Source: Paraburkholderia sp. DHOC27 (lineage in GTDB: Bacteria; Pseudomonadota; Gammaproteobacteria; Burkholderiales; Burkholderiaceae). Taken from it: 64,000 nt of DNA. Shown here piece after piece: positions 60,923-64,000 of this stretch (positions are counted from its first letter, which is position 1; each line of letters starts with the position of its first letter). The position numbers were made by a program, and so were the translations under genes. Under the pieces are notes generated by a model that saw nothing but the letters and a program-made list of their open reading frames with translations, had not been told where the DNA came from and did not search any database. The stretch spans positions 124,001 through 188,000 of the forward strand of contig NZ_QVQV01000007.1 in NCBI RefSeq assembly GCF_003429005.1. The letters run 5' to 3'.

Positions 60923-61116
60923 CGGAGTGAGTGGCTAAGTGAGTTGCCGGGTCTGCTGAGGTTCAGCGGCTGGCACGAAGTGAAGCAGCAGAAGTGAAGC
61001 GGGCTTTTCGCGCAGGCGGAGAGCCCGTTTTTTATTGGGTTGCCGCGTTGGCTAGTGAGGGGGCGTCGCGGCGCGGTAGCTTGCCTACGGTGCGCTCGTG
61101 GGATGAATTGGTATTG
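60923..61116. other. puuD 3' region
   Basis: Contains the puuD terminator (61000-61033) and no gene. Confidence 0.5.
61000..61033 (+). terminator. Terminator of puuD
   Basis: CGGGCT (61000-61005) pairs with AGCCCG (61022-61027) over a 16-base loop and is followed by a run of six T. Stem short but T-run strong. Confidence 0.7.
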
Positions 61117-61253
61117 TGTAGCCCACAGGCTACATGATATGCATTTAGGACATTAATTGTAGCCTGCAAGCTACAATCTCGGATTGCTGATATTGTATCC
61201 CTTGGGCTACAATATCAGCATATTAGGTCTAAATTGATGCCCCGAGGCTACAA
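61117..61253. promoter_or_regulatory. Array of four palindromic operator-like sites before the XRE gene
   Basis: Site 1, 61117-61134: TGTAGCC/GGCTACA, spacer CACA. Site 2, 61156-61177: ATTGTAGC/GCTACAAT, spacer CTGCAA. Site 3, 61186-61219: perfect 12-bp arms GCTGATATTGTA/TACAATATCAGC. Site 4, 61234-61253: TTGATGCC/GGCTACAA (one mismatch), abutting the ATG at 61254. All share the core TGTAGCC...GGCTACA. Site 4 covers the GAGG ribosome site. Iterated symmetric sites ending at a start codon fit negative autoregulation by the encoded HTH protein. Confidence 0.85.
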
Positions 61254-61622
61254 ATGACCAACCTCGCCGATGTTTCGGACATGCTCAAGGAAGCGCGCCG
61301 CGAAGCCAGTCTGTCGCAGGAAGAACTCGCGCGCCGCGCGGGCGTGGCGCGCACCACCGTGGCACGCATGGAGACGCTCGCAAAGAACGATATGAGCGTA
61401 TCGGTGCTCGTCCGTTTGCTTGAGGCTGCGGGTTACGACCTTAAGGTTGTCGCGCACGGCCACGGTCGAACACTTGAGGACATCCTTGCCGAACAACGTG
61501 CATCATTCACGCGTCTCACAACCGCCATCGAAGCCGCAGGCTTCTCAGCCGCTGAACCTCCCGAGCGGCTACGTGAGGTCATCGGTCATTCGCCCTTGCT
61601 CGGCAAGCGCGGCCGGAAGTAG
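61254..61622 (+). CDS. XRE-family HTH regulator
   Basis: 122 residues from ATG 61254. The HTH is ASLSQEELARRAGVARTTVA (about 18-37), followed by RMETLAKNDMSVSVLVRLLE and AAGYDLKVVAHG, typical of HipB/XRE regulators with short C-termini. The C-terminal 50 residues (EDILAEQRASFTRLTTAIEA) are helical. No HipA-like or other toxin gene follows, so if it was an antitoxin it is orphaned. Four palindromes upstream suggest tight autoregulation. Targets among the flanking ureide genes are possible but unproven. Confidence 0.85.
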   Translation: MTNLADVSDMLKEARREASLSQEELARRAGVARTTVARMETLAKNDMSVSVLVRLLEAAGYDLKVVAHGHGRTLEDILAEQRASFTRLTTAIEAAGFSAAEPPERLREVIGHSPLLGKRGRK

Positions 61623-61662
61623 TCTCAACCACGCTTCATCACGCAACGCATGCCCACAAACA

Positions 61663-61694
61663 ACAACGCCCACGGCATCCACCGTGGGCGTTGT
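61663..61694. terminator. Terminator shared by the XRE and allA transcripts
   Basis: Perfect 13-bp stem ACAACGCCCACGG/CCGTGGGCGTTGT with loop CATCCA. On the minus strand it is followed by TTGTTTGTGG. It lies between convergent XRE and allA genes. Confidence 0.8.
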
Positions 61695-61755
61695 CTTCAA
61701 ACCATTCCAGCAATACGCGCAAAGCCAACAAACGCGCACCGCTACCGCTCAACCA

Positions 61756-62268
61756 TCAAACCGCCACTGCATTCACCGCATCTTCAGTCAGCCAGAGCGA
61801 CTCCAGCAGATCCTGCTCGTTGAGATTGAGCCCTTCACCGCCACGATCCACGACGATGAAATCGCTTACCTCGCCCAGCGCGATCAACGGATGGTGCCAC
61901 ACGCCCTTCACGTAGTTCACCCCCTGCCAGCCGCTCGTCACGAAGGCACGAATCTGCGCCGGATCGAGTTCGCCAGCCGGCGCGACCACGACGAGATACG
62001 GCTTGTCGTTCAATGGCACGAAAGCCTGGCTGCCGAGTGGATGCCGCTCCAGCATCTTGACCTCGAACGGCAGCGTGCGCGGCTGACCGCGAAACAGGTT
62101 CACGAGCGTGCGGCCACTTTCGTCCGTCACGTCCACCCTGGCGAGATCGTGGAAGCGGATCGTCGTGCCGAGGTTGATCGGAATCTGTTTCGCCCCTTCG
62201 AGTTCGATCACGTCGCCGAACGCGGCGAACGCTTCTTTCGTCAACGGTTCGATGGCCAGCGTTTTCAT
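61756..62268 (-). CDS. allA: Ureidoglycolate lyase
   Basis: 170 residues from ATG 62268, which overlaps the allantoicase stop as ATGA. Family landmarks: KTLAIEPLTKEAFAAFGDVI at the start, SGRTLVNLFRGQPRTLPFEV and MLERHPLGSQAFVPL, then GVNYVKGVWHHPLIAL (paired His near the active site). It splits ureidoglycolate into glyoxylate and urea. Last gene of the puuE-uraD-alc-allA operon. Confidence 0.95.
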   Translation of the reverse strand: MKTLAIEPLTKEAFAAFGDVIELEGAKQIPINLGTTIRFHDLARVDVTDESGRTLVNLFRGQPRTLPFEVKMLERHPLGSQAFVPLNDKPYLVVVAPAGELDPAQIRAFVTSGWQGVNYVKGVWHHPLIALGEVSDFIVVDRGGEGLNLNEQDLLESLWLTEDAVNAVAV

Positions 62269-63278
62269 GATGCGAGCGTACCCCACAGACGCAGACGCGA
62301 TACCCCGCCGTCCGGAATGATGTTAAAGCGCACGTGCGTGACAGGACCCAGCGCCGCCACTTCGCTTTCGAAGTAATGTTGCTTGTCCATCTGCAGTTTC
62401 TGTTCGCCCAGCAGCACCGGCCAGAACATGGCTTGCGTAATCAGCGAGCTGTCCGTGCCGCCCGTGACATACGCCGCCTGGATCGAGCAGCGATCCGGAA
62501 AATTGCCCTTGAAGTGCGCCGTATCCACTTCGATCTTCTTGATGACGCCCGGCTGCGCGAGTGCGACGATCGCCCAGTCGTTGCCCGGTTCGCGCCGGCG
62601 CCGCGTTTCCCAGCCGTCGCCCATGTTCACGCCACGACCCGGCATCAGAATCGTGGACGCTGCGCCGAAGTGCTGGTTGTTCGCCGCCACCAGATAGGCG
62701 CCGTTTTCCATCGAGGCCAGATCGAACTGCTCGGTGCGGCTCGCGCCCGCCCAATCCACCTGCGGCTGACCATACACACGCAGACGCGCGATGCCGCCGT
62801 CCGGATAGATATTCACGCGCAGATGCGTATAGGCGTTCGTATCGCTGACTTCGTGATAGTGGTGACTATTGCCCTGCAACGACGTAGACGGGACGATCTC
62901 GGTCCACTTCGTGGACTGGTTCGGCTGGCCGTCCACGACGCGCGCGGCTTCCACGGAAGCTGCCGGCGGGAAGTTGCCCGTGAAGTGACTCGTGTCGAGA
63001 TCGAGACCCTTGATCACGCCCGGACGCGCGAGTTTCACCACGCACCAGTCGTAGCCGGTCGTACGCTTGCGGCGCGTTTCCCAGCCGTCCATCCACTTGC
63101 CGTGCTCGTCGTACTTGCCGGGAATGAAGACGGCGGGCTCCGGATTGAGCATGCGTTCTTTCGGCGCAAAGAAATCGTCGCTCGCCTCGAGCGCCTGCGC
63201 GCCGAGACGCGGGTCCGCCAGATTCACGTAGCGGCGGGTGAAGTCCGGTGCGTTGGGGTCGAGAATCGGGAGTGCCAT
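62265..63278 (-). CDS. alc: Allantoicase
   Basis: 337 residues from ATG 63278 (AAGGATG upstream). Two tandem jelly-roll repeats are visible, each with GWETRR: GKWMDGWETRRKRTTGYDWC and VNMGDGWETRRRREPGNDWA. Each is followed by a LDTSHFTGNFPPAASVEA or VDTAHFKGNFPDRCSIQA segment. This duplication is diagnostic of allantoicase. It hydrolyses allantoate to ureidoglycolate and urea. Ends in ATGA overlap with allA. Confidence 0.96.
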   Translation of the reverse strand: MALPILDPNAPDFTRRYVNLADPRLGAQALEASDDFFAPKERMLNPEPAVFIPGKYDEHGKWMDGWETRRKRTTGYDWCVVKLARPGVIKGLDLDTSHFTGNFPPAASVEAARVVDGQPNQSTKWTEIVPSTSLQGNSHHYHEVSDTNAYTHLRVNIYPDGGIARLRVYGQPQVDWAGASRTEQFDLASMENGAYLVAANNQHFGAASTILMPGRGVNMGDGWETRRRREPGNDWAIVALAQPGVIKKIEVDTAHFKGNFPDRCSIQAAYVTGGTDSSLITQAMFWPVLLGEQKLQMDKQHYFESEVAALGPVTHVRFNIIPDGGVSRLRLWGTLAS

Positions 63279-63340
63279 CTTGTCATCCTTCCTGTCTGTT
63301 AGTGCTGAAAAAACGCTTCGTTTCGGGGATCGCGACGCCG

Positions 63341-63862
63341 TCAAGCGTCGATCAGATCGTCGAGTCTGAAGCGTGCGATACGGTAGATCTGGTCGAGGCT
63401 CGCGCGCAGTTCGTCGGCACGGCTGTTGTTCACGCGCGCTTCGAAGTTGGCGATGATGCCGTGACGGTCATAGCCGCGCACCGCGAGAATGAACGGGAAG
63501 CCGAACTTCTCGCGGTAAGCCGCATTCAGGGAGAGCAGTTTGTCGAACTCTTCCTGCGTGCACTGCGAGAGGCCGGCGCCGCTCTGCTCGCGCGTGGATT
63601 CAGCGGTCAGTTCGCCGCGCACCGCTGCCTTGCCGGCGAGTTCCGGGTGGGCGTTGATGAGCGCAAGCTGCTTCGCTTCGCCTGCGGTTTCGACAGCCTT
63701 CGACATGGTCTGATGCAAGGCGTCGATGCTGGCATAGGGGCGCTCGTCGGCCGCGACTTCCGCGACCCACGGCGAGTGTTCGAAAATGCCCGACAGCGCC
63801 GCGACGAAGGCGTCGGTCGAGAGGCGGTTGAGTTGATCGAGTGTGTATTGCATCGCCTTCAT
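63341..63862 (-). CDS. uraD: OHCU decarboxylase
   Basis: 173 residues from ATG 63862, which overlaps the puuE stop (ATGA). Catalytic HPELAGKAA with the His of the HP(E/D)L motif near residue 71, and GFPFILAVRG near 117, with LxRxxxNS-type ARVNNSRADEL. It decarboxylates 2-oxo-4-hydroxy-4-carboxy-5-ureidoimidazoline to S-allantoin, the step after UraH. Confidence 0.95.
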   Translation of the reverse strand: MKAMQYTLDQLNRLSTDAFVAALSGIFEHSPWVAEVAADERPYASIDALHQTMSKAVETAGEAKQLALINAHPELAGKAAVRGELTAESTREQSGAGLSQCTQEEFDKLLSLNAAYREKFGFPFILAVRGYDRHGIIANFEARVNNSRADELRASLDQIYRIARFRLDDLIDA

Positions 63863-64000
63863 GCCGCATCCCCGCGGTGGTTTTGTTGGTAAGGATGATA
63901 TTCGCGCCAGTGCCGCGCAATGTCGACGCGCCGCGTGACCCAAACGCGATCATGCTGTTCGATGTGATCGAGGAAACGTTGCAGCGCGCGGAAGCGCCCA
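63859..64000 (-). CDS. puuE: Allantoinase PuuE (polysaccharide-deacetylase fold), C-terminal fragment
   Basis: Only the last 46 codons are in the window; the gene continues past the right edge. The frame reads GRFRALQRFLDHIEQHDRVW, then VTRRVDIARHWREYHPY. The R-(V/I)DIARHW ending is characteristic of the PuuE-type allantoinase. Its stop overlaps the uraD start as ATGA, so it heads the operon portion visible here. It hydrolyses allantoin to allantoate. Confidence 0.85.
   Translation of the reverse strand, partial: GRFRALQRFLDHIEQHDRVWVTRRVDIARHWREYHPYQQNHRGDAA

Overview
The window looks like chromosomal DNA of a GC-rich betaproteobacterium of the order Burkholderiales, most likely Paraburkholderia or a close relative. 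The reasons are the codon usage, the family make-up (many LysR and TetR regulators, an RND pump with a NodT-type outer membrane lipoprotein, cyo ubiquinol oxidase, the PuuD-type urate oxidase) and an intergenic inverted repeat around 36.2-36.9 kb whose core I associate with Burkholderia genomes. This is inference from families, not from a database match. I found no rRNA, tRNA or CRISPR.

Layout. 0-2 kb: the end of a minus-strand ureide/oxamate-type operon (biuret-hydrolase-like cysteine hydrolase, AllH-like DUF2877 protein, start of FdrA). 2-4.2 kb: a YeiE-like LysR regulator divergent from the YeiH-type membrane protein, with a palindrome between them. 4.6-12 kb: GST, ClcB-like chloride channel, C45 Ntn-hydrolase, small secreted and DUF2795 proteins, GNAT, LysR, a 70-residue membrane protein. 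12-18.8 kb: a TetR regulator divergent from a three-gene RND efflux operon. 18.8-26.2 kb: an accessory island with a TPR glycosyltransferase-like protein, hypothetical genes in visibly AT-richer DNA, a decayed HigA-like antitoxin and a compact type VI secretion cargo operon (two PAAR proteins sharing a repeated C-terminal domain, a glycine-zipper putative effector, a putative immunity protein). The island is closed by a second, truncated copy of the 3' end of the RND outer membrane gene.

26.4-36 kb: penicillin-binding protein 1A, an RHH-like protein, PspA plus a TPR membrane partner, and a FabR-like TetR regulator divergent from a Baeyer-Villiger-type monooxygenase and an alpha/beta hydrolase. 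A tiny hydrophobic ORF overlaps the hydrolase end. 36.2-36.9 kb: the large inverted repeat. 36.9-41 kb: a complete potFGHI polyamine ABC transporter, with a terminator-like hairpin between potF and potG. 41.7-50.7 kb: DUF1289, OmpW, a nitronate monooxygenase-like flavoprotein, cyoABCD, the ABC-F ATPase YbiT, dodecin.

50.8-64 kb is a purine/ureide block. It holds a BMP-type nucleoside or purine ABC importer, a LysR regulator, an 8-oxoguanine-deaminase-like amidohydrolase, then UraH, PuuD and, on the other strand, the overlapping operon puuE-uraD-alc-allA. Together these take urate through 5-hydroxyisourate, OHCU, allantoin, allantoate and ureidoglycolate to glyoxylate and urea. An XRE regulator preceded by four tandem palindromes sits in the middle. 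Xanthine dehydrogenase is not in the window. The left-edge ureide/carbamoyl genes make both ends of the window nitrogen-salvage related.
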